Notes: generated by a model from the sequence alone, not told the origin. 25,174 bases of DNA from CBDHHC01 sp050633205 (GCA_050633205.1 JBOEGA010000033.1:1-25174); one strand, 5' to 3'. Positions 17,777 through 25,144 are shown, counted from the first letter of the stretch. A program made the numbers and translations.

Positions 17777-18106
17777 GGGTGGGGCTAAATTATCGTAAAG
17801 TGTATTTTATCCAATAATGGTACCTAATTACATTGATGAAACCTCAGAAGGAAAAGCTGTTGTTTCTTATTTTTGCATTCGATTGGGAGACCATGAATAA
17901 TACCCTTTTCCGCGCTTCTTTAGCCCAAAATGCTCTCAACAGTATTTAGCAGTATCTTGTAAGCAGTCTAGATGGGCATAGCTTGTAAGAAGTTTTTTCC
18001 TGAAAGCCCAAAGTTCGACAAATTTCATTGTTCAATATCTAGTCTCCAGTATTCAATAATAATAAGAGTAAAATATACTATAGAAATATTTATTTGGGGG
18101 CGTAAA
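17777..18106. other. Intergenic region between the regulator and the SLATT-like gene
   Basis: This 330-base stretch is AT-rich. It holds a possible 37-codon ORF at 17836-17949 (+, starts MKPQKEKLLF) without a clear ribosome site or motif, which I do not call a gene. Just before the SLATT-like gene an AT-rich tract with ATATACTATA near 18072-18082 may provide its -10 element. No terminator for the regulator was seen. The base composition shift marks the left border of the accessory region. Confidence 0.4.
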
Positions 18107-18700
18107 ATGTATTCAATAACGATTACTGACGTATGGATATTTTTGAACATTATAGTGATACTGGGCATAGTGGGTACTTTAGCGCCAATCAGCTGGGCTT
18201 TCTTGTTAAAAATTTCTCCTGATAAAACGCCTATTTGGCTCGAAGAAGCCCAAATTTCGGAAGAACAAAAACAGCGAGTTCTAAAGCATCATAAATTAAT
18301 TGCAGGAACACTGAAGTACTGGAAAAACCAGGCCGCTGCCCATGAGCGCTTGTTTATAGCACGAAAAGTCTGGAGTATTTTTGCTTCCGTTACCTTGCCA
18401 GCATTTGTTCAGCTTTATGATAAATCTGATTATGCCTTATCATTTATCACAATTTTTACAATGTTTTCTGGATTTATTGTCCTCTTAGCTTATGCATTTA
18501 AGTCTGAAGAAAAACACCGTGGATTCAGGCAGTATGAATCTGAATACTACGATATTGCACGAAGGCTCATAAATTTGCCAGCTGAAACGGAAGAGCAGCT
18601 TAAGAAACAGGTAGATGAATTTATATTGCTAGCAGAGAAGATACGAAAAGCAGCAAGGAAAGTTGAAACTGGAGATACTCTTTCTGCAATTGATCAATAA
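18107..18700 (+). CDS. SLATT/DUF4231-like membrane protein (candidate conflict-system effector)
   Basis: A 197-residue membrane protein from ATG 18107, chosen because GGGGG stands six bases upstream; the frame is open back to 17972 but that extension has no ribosome site. An N-terminal helix (about 8-31) is followed by a soluble helix with YWKNQAAAHERLFIARKVW. A close pair of membrane helices (about 90-108 and 115-135) and a charged C-terminal helix (KHRGFRQYESEYYDIARRL onward) come next. This layout and the YW...A...R...YR/YE pattern resemble SLATT/DUF4231 domains, two-helix modules proposed to be pore-forming effectors of nucleotide-sensing conflict systems. No nucleotidyltransferase, SLOG or other sensor gene lies beside it. 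The gene is AT-richer than its left neighbours, a sign of transfer. Family assignment is by eye. Confidence 0.65.
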   Translation: MYSITITDVWIFLNIIVILGIVGTLAPISWAFLLKISPDKTPIWLEEAQISEEQKQRVLKHHKLIAGTLKYWKNQAAAHERLFIARKVWSIFASVTLPAFVQLYDKSDYALSFITIFTMFSGFIVLLAYAFKSEEKHRGFRQYESEYYDIARRLINLPAETEEQLKKQVDEFILLAEKIRKAARKVETGDTLSAIDQ

Positions 18701-18742
18701 AAATATATTTTGTAAACAAAAAAGAGAACCTCCCCTCCGCCG

Positions 18743-18763
18743 GAAGGAGCATCCTGCTCCTTC
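18743..18763. repeat. Perfect hairpin downstream of the SLATT-like gene
   Basis: GAAGGAGCA and TGCTCCTTC form a 9-bp perfect stem with a three-base loop, 43 bases after the SLATT-like stop. No T-run follows on the plus strand, so a Rho-independent terminator is not supported; it may still act as a 3' end or be an integration scar. Confidence 0.5.
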
Positions 18764-18814
18764 TAGCCGTTCACGAGCCCCGTATTACTAAGCCTCCCCA
18801 CAAAAACTCGGTTT

Positions 18815-18843
18815 TTGACTTTTTAACAAATCAGGTACATATT
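18815..18843 (+). promoter_or_regulatory. Candidate promoter of the parDE operon
   Basis: TTGACT (18815-18820), a 17-base spacer and CATATT (18838-18843) form a fair sigma-70 promoter, with the predicted start about 30 bases before the parD ATG. ParD-type antitoxins usually repress their own promoter, so an operator is expected here, but no clear palindrome was found. Confidence 0.4.
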
Positions 18844-18877
18844 AGAACCCATAAAGCACCCAATAAAGAGACCGGAA

Positions 18878-19135
18878 ATGACAAAACAGTCTATTAACTT
18901 TACCCCACCAAATGAAGCCTGGCTTAAGGAAAAGGTCGAAGGCAAGGAATATACAAGCAAAACCGAGCTCGTAAACGACCTGATACGCCGTGAGCGAGAG
19001 CGGGAAGACAAATATAATCAACTAAAACAAGCCATTGAATATGGATTAATAAGCGGAATCAGTGATAAAACACCCGAGGACATCAAAAATGATGTCATTC
19101 AACGATTACGCAAAAATGGCAAATTACCAACTTAG
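18878..19135 (+). CDS. parD: ParD family type II antitoxin
   Basis: An 85-residue protein typical of ParD antitoxins. The N-terminal half, with SINFTPPNEAWLKEKV and the helix pair around YTSKTELVNDLIRRERERE, is the ribbon-helix-helix DNA-binding dimerisation part. The C-terminal portion (AIEYGLISGISDKTPEDIKNDV) is the usual toxin-binding tail. It should neutralise ParE by direct binding and repress its own operon. The downstream toxin gene overlaps its 3' end by 20 bases, the classic arrangement that keeps translation coupled and antitoxin first. Confidence 0.92.
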   Translation: MTKQSINFTPPNEAWLKEKVEGKEYTSKTELVNDLIRREREREDKYNQLKQAIEYGLISGISDKTPEDIKNDVIQRLRKNGKLPT

Positions 19136-19409
19136 CATCGCTGCACAGGAAGACCTGACCCACCTATTTGAAGATGGCATTATTCGCTTCGGCCTGACGC
19201 AGGCTGATAAATACTTTGACGGCCTGATCGAGCGCTTCCAGTTTCTCTCGGAAAATCCTGAAGCAGGATATAACTCATACGATCTCGCACCAAGTTTGCA
19301 GCGCTTTCCATATCAACGCCATGTCATCTTTTTCACAAACACCGGCAATGGACTATTAATCGTAAGAATACTTGGCGAAGAGATGGACTTCAAACGCCAC
19401 TTAAAGTGA
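19116..19409 (+). CDS. parE: ParE family type II toxin (RelE/ParE superfamily)
   Basis: A 97-residue toxin from ATG 19116, beginning MANYQLSIAAQEDLTHLFEDG, the standard opening strand and helix of ParE. Later landmarks are ADKYFDGLIERFQFLSENPEAG, FPYQRHVIFF and the C-terminal RILGEEMDFKRHL, matching the family core ending in R-x-L-x-x-x-M-D. ParE toxins poison DNA gyrase. The frame is open back to 19062, but the chosen start matches family length and lies within the last codons of parD. The gene appears complete, so the pair is probably functional. It lies in the accessory region beside the SLATT-like gene. Confidence 0.92.
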   Translation: MANYQLSIAAQEDLTHLFEDGIIRFGLTQADKYFDGLIERFQFLSENPEAGYNSYDLAPSLQRFPYQRHVIFFTNTGNGLLIVRILGEEMDFKRHLK

Positions 19410-19493
19410 ATCTATTCCTCCAACAAGAATTACATTGACATTTTAGATTGCGCGCTATTTAATAATGCAAAATATTAACACTCAGGTGATATA

Positions 19494-20108
19494 ATGAAAT
19501 CGGAACACTATATTAATTCTCTTGATGAGCTTACGGAATTGATGGGGACGCCCAACTCCAAAGTGGTTGAAAAGCATGCTGATGTCCTTGATGATCAGTG
19601 TCGGGAGTTTATCAGTCACTCTCCGTTTGTTCTTATTTCCACCTCTGATGCTAAAAACCATCAAAGCGTTTCTCCAAAAGGGGATGCTCCCGGTTTTATT
19701 CATGTGCTCGATGACAAAACTTTACTTATTCCGGAGCGTCCGGGGAACAAGATGGCATTTGGCTTTAAGAATATTCTGGAAACCGGGCGCATCGGTCTGA
19801 TCTTTATGGTTCCTCGCATTCTTGAAACGCTTAGAATTGAAGGCACTGCCCGTATTTCAAAAGATCCGGAGCTTCTTGAAAGACTTTCCGCACAAAATAA
19901 ACCTGCCCTGCTCTGCACCGTTGTTAAAGTTGATCTATGCTGGATACATTGTGGCAAAGCACTGATAAGGTCAGGCTTATGGAACCCTGAAACATGGTCC
20001 AAAGAAACCGGCTTCAGCTTCTCCAGACAGGTTGCGAATGTTATTAATGTAAAAGAAGATCTGGTCGATCAATCTATACAGGATGATTACAAGAATAATC
20101 TTTATTAG
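19494..20108 (+). CDS. Pyridoxamine 5'-phosphate oxidase-like FMN flavoprotein (MSMEG_1061-type)
   Basis: A 204-residue cytosolic protein of the PPOX split-barrel fold, predicted to bind FMN (or F420 in some relatives). The start has AGGTGAT about five bases before ATG. Family landmarks are the early helix VVEKHADVLDDQCREFISHSP, the barrel strand FVLISTSDAKNHQSVSPKGD (FMN phosphate region), LLIPERPGNKMAFGFKNIL, and the late KVDLCWIHCGKALIRSGLW with WNPETW, typical of the MSMEG_1061-type subgroup. The reaction is not established for this subgroup; pyridoxine salvage is unlikely because it differs from true PdxH. It lies alone, 84 bases after parE. Confidence 0.88.
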   Translation: MKSEHYINSLDELTELMGTPNSKVVEKHADVLDDQCREFISHSPFVLISTSDAKNHQSVSPKGDAPGFIHVLDDKTLLIPERPGNKMAFGFKNILETGRIGLIFMVPRILETLRIEGTARISKDPELLERLSAQNKPALLCTVVKVDLCWIHCGKALIRSGLWNPETWSKETGFSFSRQVANVINVKEDLVDQSIQDDYKNNLY

Positions 20109-20446
20109 ATCAAAACCCTTACTCTGAAACGGGATTGGTATTGATAATTTTAAACCGTGGCGAATTGAAAATAGCGACCACATATAACAACACACTATCA
20201 ATCCTGTAACGTTAAGTATCGTAGTGATCTTTATAATAATCCCGGCCGGGCCACTGTCATCAGTAATGAATACGCAGGCAATTCCAGTCTTACACCAGAC
20301 TTAGCCGCCGGTGTATGTCTGTTACCTGCGCCGGAACCACTCTCGCTAGCGTCCGCCCCCCATAAACATAAACAACTTTCACCCCTTCTTAATTCTGTCC
20401 TCATACAATAACATTTGATTGAAACACCTTACCCGCTGCAAACATT
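20109..20446. other. Intergenic region before the unknown exported protein
   Basis: In this 338-base stretch I see no complete gene. One plus-strand frame is open from about 20175 to 20410 without an ATG and reads protein-like in part (SNEYAGNSSLTPDLAAG), so it may be a 3' fragment of a decayed gene. The middle is more GC-rich than its surroundings, with a CCCGGCCGGG palindrome near 20252 and imperfect pairing between CAGTCTTACACC and GGTGTATGTCTG (about 20285-20322). Confidence 0.4.
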
Positions 20447-21109
20447 ATGAATCAAAATCAAAAATTGTTATACTCAATCATTGGGGGCGCGTTAACTGCT
20501 CCGATAGCTTTTGCCGCCATGCAGTTTCTCATTCCAACGACTGAAGCTCCCTCACCTGCGGATAATTATATTACAGGAAAAGTAATTACATCCAATACTA
20601 CCCGTATGGCATCATCGAAGAAACACTCTCTCACGCCATGCCGGGATAATCTTAAAATATGCACGACGACTGAGTGGAGGCTGGAAATGAACGCCCACCC
20701 TCGTCCCGCAGAAGATATAAAAGGTCTGAACAGCCAGAAAACAAAAATATCAGAAACAACGAGCAGTATTCGCAAAATCAGTGCCCCGCAAATATGTCTC
20801 GGCGCATTTATGAGCGAATTTGCATGGGCTGAAAACCCAACCGGGGGACAAAGTCCCATGGGAGTTTACATTGGACTGAGTGGCTCACTCTATATCTTTA
20901 AATCAGGATATGGAGCTATCCACTGTATGGTAGGTAACCAGCGGATTATGTGGCGCAATGCCAACGGCAGATGGCGCAACACCAGACATGACAATCTGAT
21001 CCGTTATGAGATCCTGGGAGAAAGGCTGCTTATAAACAGAACGTTTGCTGACGGGTCTTCCTCAACTGATCATTATCCCCTGGCGCTCCTGACGAAACAT
21101 GCCCCATGA
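20447..21109 (+). CDS. Hypothetical exported or membrane-anchored protein
   Basis: A 220-residue protein I do not recognise. Residues about 7-29 form one hydrophobic segment (LLYSIIGGALTAPIAFAAMQ) that is a signal anchor or signal peptide, so the rest probably lies outside the cytoplasm. A serine/threonine/lysine-rich linker runs to about 110. A compact C-terminal part (about 115-218) follows, rich in glycine, aromatic residues and short strands, e.g. GVYIGLSGSLYIFKSGYG and NANGRWRNTRHDNLIRYEI, suggesting a small beta-barrel or sandwich. Four cysteines in the exported part (two in CRDNLKIC, then ICLGAF and IHCMVG) could form disulfides. The ATG has no clear Shine-Dalgarno. The gene stands alone, followed at once by the phased repeat array. 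Confidence 0.6.
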   Translation: MNQNQKLLYSIIGGALTAPIAFAAMQFLIPTTEAPSPADNYITGKVITSNTTRMASSKKHSLTPCRDNLKICTTTEWRLEMNAHPRPAEDIKGLNSQKTKISETTSSIRKISAPQICLGAFMSEFAWAENPTGGQSPMGVYIGLSGSLYIFKSGYGAIHCMVGNQRIMWRNANGRWRNTRHDNLIRYEILGERLLINRTFADGSSSTDHYPLALLTKHAP

Positions 21110-21124
21110 TTTTTGCATGTTCTC

Positions 21125-21225
21125 GTAAACAGTCCGGAAATACAACGTGAACACATGTGAATCCGCGTGAACAGTACGTCAACAGACGTGTCTTAAACGT
21201 TACAAATGGTGGTCAGAACGTGAAC
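21125..21225. repeat. Helically phased array of GTGAAC-like half-sites
   Basis: Copies of an (A/C)CGTGAAC-like motif recur with GT at 21125, 21147, 21157, 21167, 21178, 21188, 21199, 21209 and 21220. After the first gap of 22 the spacings are 10, 10, 11, 10, 11, 10, 11, which is the DNA helical repeat. Full GTGAAC occurs at 21147, 21167 and 21220; GTGAAT at 21157, GTCAAC at 21178 and GTAAAC at 21125 are one-base variants; the copies at 21188, 21199 and 21209 are more degenerate. The array lies between convergent genes, just past the unknown exported protein. It suggests cooperative binding of a protein along one DNA face, or iteron-like repeats. Confidence 0.6.
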
Positions 21226-21424
21226 GAATAGCGCGTTTTACGGGGAAAATCACAGAAATTAATGAGGGGAATAACTTATATTTTCTTTCACAAATGGCGG
21301 TTTCCCTGCGCAGTATGCGAAAAGACAGCAAAACTTACCCCCCACATCATCTGCCATGCATATAATCTTTGGTCCGACACCAAAAGATGGTGCTTCGGAG
21401 GATGACCGGTAACCTGACATCCAG

Positions 21425-21483
21425 GCAGAGCGCTTGGGCACTGCAACTTACTACTATTTTAAAATAGCGCTTAAGCGCTCTGC
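21425..21483. repeat. Cluster of abutting perfect palindromes within an inverted repeat
   Basis: GCAGAGCGCTT (21425-21435) is perfectly inverted as AAGCGCTCTGC (21473-21483). Inside lie CTATTTTAAAATAG (21454-21467) and AGCGCTTAAGCGCT (21466-21479), two perfect 14-bp palindromes sharing two bases. It lies beyond the terminator of the Trypco1 gene, between convergent genes. Possible roles are a recombinase or regulator binding site, or a second transcript end. Confidence 0.6.
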
Positions 21484-21502
21484 ATAGCCCTGTTCAAAGG
21501 GT

Positions 21503-21543
21503 AAGAAAACAGATAAAACTCCGCATCAGATATGATTGCGGAG
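21503..21543 (-). terminator. Rho-independent terminator of the Trypco1 gene
   Basis: On the minus strand a 7-bp stem (CTCCGCA/TGCGGAG, plus-strand 21519-21525 and 21537-21543, 11-base loop) is followed by TTTTATCTGTTTTCTT. It begins 28 bases after the Trypco1 stop codon, the position expected for the operon terminator. Confidence 0.65.
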
Positions 21544-21570
21544 CTAAAATGTTTGCATCTATGATGTCTC

Positions 21571-21885
21571 TTAACTCTCCCAGGTCATCTGGAGCTTGAT
21601 CGCACCCTGCGCGGTACCATTAGCAATAAATATGGACCCGCCTGCTGCCACATTGGCCGATAACTCAACAACAACTTTGGAAGGGCGGTTCACAAGAGTA
21701 GCCATTTTCTCCTCAATCTCTTCTGCAACGGCAGCAAGAGCAGAAGATACCAGCTCAAAAGACTCTGTAACCAGACCATTCTCCGATTGAGGTTCTGCTA
21801 CAGACCGTAACTGACCAAACGACTTGTCCGCCTCAATAAAAACTGACCCACCCTGCTTCAACCTAAGCTCGACAACATCTGACAT
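21571..21885 (-). CDS. Trypco1 domain protein (CU044_2847 family)
   Basis: A 104-residue single-domain protein beginning MSDVVELRLKQGGSVFIEAD. ATG 21885 is chosen because AGAGG lies seven bases upstream; the frame is open back to 21993 without such support. It has the Trypco1 (trypsin-co-occurring, CU044_2847) pattern: an N-terminal V-E-L/F-I-E strand pair, a central amphipathic helix (FELVSSALAAVAEEIEEKMATL), P-S-K-V-V-V-E-L, and a closing IKLQMTW. In this family the domain occurs beside proteases and other effectors in predicted bacterial conflict systems; its biochemical role is unknown. Here no trypsin is nearby. Its neighbour is the large unknown gene ending 135 bases upstream on the same strand, so both may be one unit, though a separate promoter is visible. 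Confidence 0.8.
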   Translation of the reverse strand: MSDVVELRLKQGGSVFIEADKSFGQLRSVAEPQSENGLVTESFELVSSALAAVAEEIEEKMATLVNRPSKVVVELSANVAAGGSIFIANGTAQGAIKLQMTWES

Positions 21886-21965
21886 AGCACAGCCTCTGTA
21901 ATATAATTCCCGAAATATTTGCCATATATCACATAAAACTGCGTCAGGATTGAGGGAATAGAGAG

Positions 21966-21993
21966 AGTATACACAACAGAATGCAGCCCTCAA
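21966..21993 (-). promoter_or_regulatory. Candidate promoter of the Trypco1 gene
   Basis: On the minus strand TTGAGG (21988-21993), a 16-base spacer and TATACT (21966-21971) give a plausible sigma-70 promoter in the gap after the large gene. It would allow the Trypco1 gene to be expressed on its own, with a leader of about 70 bases. Confidence 0.4.
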
Positions 21994-22020
21994 ATCTGCA
22001 CCAGACCGCCAATAACCAAA

Positions 22021-24459
22021 CTATTCAACTGGCGGCATAATCAGGTGAGCACCTTCAAAAACGCACTCCTGCATTTCCTGTTCTGATAACCCCTCAAAGT
22101 TTGTCTGCTTGATCTGCTGAATCACATCATCAACCTCTATCCCTTTAGTGGAAACTCCATTACTGGCAAGATGAGAGATTGCCTGTTTGCCAATGTCCTG
22201 CCAGTCAGAACTATTCCTGACAGTCATAATACCCGGATTATCACTGAAATCCCGCTTTACACCAGTCTGCTTCTCCAGTTCAGCGATCTCTCTGGTAGGT
22301 GTAACGCCATCATACATGAGCTGAGCTGCGGGGGATGGAGACAGATTTACGCCATTTCTATCTGTTCTGGGAAAGGCCTCCTTGTCACTAAGCTCCTGCA
22401 AAGCCGGACCAGCCACCTTGTCGTCAAGAATTTCTCTTGCCTTCTCCCACCCTTTCGGAGTAGCCGCAAAAGAACCTACTTTGTGAAATGTCTCCCGCTC
22501 TGTTGTTTTGGTATACTTATACAGACCAAAAGGATCTTTTCCCTTATGCATATTTTTAGCCGAGGGCACCTTTGAAGATTTTGATCCGTCAGACGCCCGG
22601 TTCACTGTCTGTCCAACAAAAAACTTTTCAACATTCTTGTCAGCCTTGTAAAAATCCATATACACTCCGGGGTGTCGCATTCCTCTGTTCATATACTCAG
22701 TATACAACTGAGGAACAGTCATTTTATCTATCTCCTCTGACTTTTTCACAAAGTGTTCTTCACTGACTTTTTTCCAACCATCATTAAATGCTTCCCGATG
22801 CGTATCCGTAATATTTCTCTTTTCCCATTTTCCCAGTCGGCCAGAATTGCCGCTTGAATCTGATGTCAGAGATCCATCGATAACTTCCTGCCATTTTTCA
22901 TCACTAACAGGGCCATCCGCAACTGAAGCTTCATAATCCTTGCGTGAAGCAGCAAGCCACTCACCAGTCAGTGGAGATTTGGGATTCACCTTATTTACCT
23001 CGGTAATTTTCTCATAGGCAGGAAGATTTTCCAGATCTGACTGCACTTGCTCCTTTAAGGTTTCCTGAGGTGTATCACGAACATCAATACGCTTCTCAGC
23101 GCGTACAATTCCCTTATCAATATTAAGGTTTGCATATCCACCCTGTGTAGTTCCCGGATTTAGATGACCGGATCTGGACGTTTTATTCTTATTCAGCCCA
23201 GTTGAACGACGTAAGTCTATAAACTGGTTTACCTTACCCTGATCAAGAGTGCCCCCTTTTCCTTCAAAATATAACGCTGTCTGTGTCCAGTTGTCATTTT
23301 TGTCCAGAATAATCCCTTTTGCATACGCTGCAGAACCTTCTTTTAAAACCCCACCCACAACTAATGAACCAAACGACATCATACTTGAACTTCCACCACC
23401 AGCAGACATCTTTACAACAAATGATTTGTGGGCAGACGGGTCGAAGTCATCAGCAAAAAAATCTGCATTTTTGCCATTAGTATCAAAATCCTGAGAGAAT
23501 TTCCCCCTCAGCTCTGTTTTTGCTGCTATATCCCCATAAGCACCAACAGAAGTTGCAAGAGCTTTACTACCACCACTTCTGGCAGCACCACCCTTCTTCA
23601 GCAATGGAGTACGATTTGATGCATCCCGCAATCCTGCAACATCATTTAATGTTGTCGTTCCATAAAGCTTACCATTAAAAGGCTCCCAACTAAGAGAAAC
23701 GTCATAGCCCTTCTCTTTACAAGCCGCACCACTTTTTTCAGCAAGCTGCCTTACATCACCTTTGGCTTTAGCAGTAGTCTGACCTTCTGATTTTCCCTTT
23801 GCCTTAACAGCCTCTAAAGTGTTTTTTTGTACTGCACCAGCTAATTTTACAGCATCTTCATAACTGTTACATTCCATCTGCAATCGGTATTCCCCACCGA
23901 TAGCATTGGTATTGACAATGCCCTCTGCAAATGTGGTCGTAGTGTTACTCTCTTGTCCTGGCAAAGACTTTGCCGTATCCCGCCAATTACTTTCAACGCC
24001 TTTACCTGTTTTTCCACCTAAAGCACCTACAACTCCATAGGAAATTTTTACGCTGGCTTTTCCACCGGGTGAACCTTCAGAGATCTGAATGCGCTCTTCA
24101 AAACCAACCTGCGCCATTTTGCTTGCCCGGACATGATAAATTGTTTTTTCCTGAGCGCTCTTATTGGTATATCTCGGTGCATCATAAGGCATTCTGCCCC
24201 TGGGATGAAAAACGTTTGAAGTCACTTGCGCCATAGCTTTGGCGTTTTTAGCATTTGAGACTGCGTTTACAGACATTCGTACAGGATGCTCAGTTGTCAC
24301 AAAATCAACGGCTGCCTTAACCCTGTCTATGGTTCCACCAATATTATCTGCTGCTTTTTTTGCATCTTTTACAAAGTTATCAAAAAAACCTGTATTGTCT
24401 GATGAATTTGATTTTGAAGTTTCTGTCGACTGCTGGCCTGCTTTTTCTATTCCCGCCAT
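22021..24459 (-). CDS. Large hypothetical protein, partner of Trypco1 gene
   Basis: About 812 residues, with no family I recognise. ATG 24459 (MAGIEKAG) is chosen with AGGTGAG ten bases upstream; GTG 24474 and GTG 24465 are alternatives. It has no signal peptide or membrane segment, so it is soluble or exported by a non-Sec route. A disordered Ser/Asn/Thr-rich start is followed by a helical alanine/lysine-rich region (about 25-80), then a long Gly/Ser/Lys/Thr-rich part likely in beta structure (e.g. GKASVKISYGVVGALGG, AGGGSSSMMSFGSLVVGG). The charged, mostly helical C-terminal half ends ECVFEGAHLIMPPVE. Only three cysteines occur. No P-loop, protease triad, nuclease or toxin motif is evident. 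The Trypco1 gene follows on the same strand, suggesting a two-gene conflict or effector system. Confidence 0.75.
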   Translation of the reverse strand: MAGIEKAGQQSTETSKSNSSDNTGFFDNFVKDAKKAADNIGGTIDRVKAAVDFVTTEHPVRMSVNAVSNAKNAKAMAQVTSNVFHPRGRMPYDAPRYTNKSAQEKTIYHVRASKMAQVGFEERIQISEGSPGGKASVKISYGVVGALGGKTGKGVESNWRDTAKSLPGQESNTTTTFAEGIVNTNAIGGEYRLQMECNSYEDAVKLAGAVQKNTLEAVKAKGKSEGQTTAKAKGDVRQLAEKSGAACKEKGYDVSLSWEPFNGKLYGTTTLNDVAGLRDASNRTPLLKKGGAARSGGSKALATSVGAYGDIAAKTELRGKFSQDFDTNGKNADFFADDFDPSAHKSFVVKMSAGGGSSSMMSFGSLVVGGVLKEGSAAYAKGIILDKNDNWTQTALYFEGKGGTLDQGKVNQFIDLRRSTGLNKNKTSRSGHLNPGTTQGGYANLNIDKGIVRAEKRIDVRDTPQETLKEQVQSDLENLPAYEKITEVNKVNPKSPLTGEWLAASRKDYEASVADGPVSDEKWQEVIDGSLTSDSSGNSGRLGKWEKRNITDTHREAFNDGWKKVSEEHFVKKSEEIDKMTVPQLYTEYMNRGMRHPGVYMDFYKADKNVEKFFVGQTVNRASDGSKSSKVPSAKNMHKGKDPFGLYKYTKTTERETFHKVGSFAATPKGWEKAREILDDKVAGPALQELSDKEAFPRTDRNGVNLSPSPAAQLMYDGVTPTREIAELEKQTGVKRDFSDNPGIMTVRNSSDWQDIGKQAISHLASNGVSTKGIEVDDVIQQIKQTNFEGLSEQEMQECVFEGAHLIMPPVE

Positions 24460-24856
24460 CTGCACTTTTCTCACCTGAAATTCCTGACTTCTGAAATTCT
24501 ACAGCGATAAATGTCTGAATACATCAGTGACAGCTTCGTAGAAGATACAGGGAGTACTTATAAATATAGTCAGCGAAACCATTACGTAATTTTCTGAGGT
24601 ATATTTATTGATTTCAATATGAAGGACTGAAATGCTCTTTAGAACCGGATATAACATATCCGGGCAGTGATAATTGCATACACGAATGATGGCAGAGATA
24701 CTGGTGTTTAAACCTATGACATATCAACAACAATCTATTATGAAAAAAAGTAACTTATTATTCAAAATAATCAGTCATAATGCTATAGGTCTTGCATCTT
24801 GCTTTTCTGAGCCAAGACTATTGAGATAGCCGAACCGTTAATAAAGATTTTATGCC
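24460..24856. promoter_or_regulatory. Divergent promoter region with interrupted palindrome at 24645-24663
   Basis: This 397-base AT-rich region separates the large minus-strand gene from the plus-strand PilZ gene and must hold both promoters. Its striking feature is CCGGATAT-AAC-ATATCCGG (24645-24663), perfect 8-bp arms around a three-base centre. It lies almost midway between the two start codons and could be an operator serving either side. No small gene was found. Confidence 0.5.
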
Positions 24857-25144
24857 ATGAGTGAAAATAATACAGACAACCGGACAGCCAAGAGATTTAA
24901 ACTGGAAGAAACCGGTATTCTCTATGATGTAAATTTTGACAGGCTCCCGATCAGGCTGATCGATATCTCAACAAAAGGTCTTAAAATTGCAGGTGTTGAC
25001 CTGATCGCAGATCAGGAAGTTGTTATTGAATGGAATGGTCTGGAAGTCGGTGCAACCGTCATGTGGGCCATTGGAGAAGCTGCTGGCCTTAAATTTGATG
25101 ATGAGCTGGAAGACAACCACCCGCTACTGGTTATTGGGCAATAA
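24857..25144 (+). CDS. PilZ domain protein (c-di-GMP receptor)
   Basis: A 95-residue stand-alone PilZ domain. Both c-di-GMP-binding motifs are intact: R9-x-x-x-R13 (NRTAKRF) and D36-x-S38-x-x-G41 (DISTKG). The remaining strands (VIEWNGLEVGATVMWAIGEAAGLKFD) fit the small beta-barrel, with the usual late W-A-x-G...G-L-x-F. It probably binds c-di-GMP and acts on an unknown partner. The GGDEF-EAL protein elsewhere in the window is one possible source of the signal, but proximity is loose. It is transcribed away from the large unknown gene. The ATG at 24857 has only a weak ribosome site, with no better alternative. Confidence 0.9.
   Translation: MSENNTDNRTAKRFKLEETGILYDVNFDRLPIRLIDISTKGLKIAGVDLIADQEVVIEWNGLEVGATVMWAIGEAAGLKFDDELEDNHPLLVIGQ

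Noticed and set aside
17836..17949. A 37-codon ORF upstream of the SLATT-like gene
   Set aside because: There is no clear Shine-Dalgarno, family resemblance or conserved context; it is mentioned only in the intergenic entry.
21259..21441. A 60-codon minus-strand ORF between convergent genes
   Set aside because: It has no ribosome site and no recognisable motif, and it overlaps palindromic non-coding sequence.
18743..21483. Integron cassette array with attC sites, suggested by hairpins between small genes
   Set aside because: The hairpins lack the conserved GTTRRRY/RYYYAAC ends, and no integrase is present in the window.
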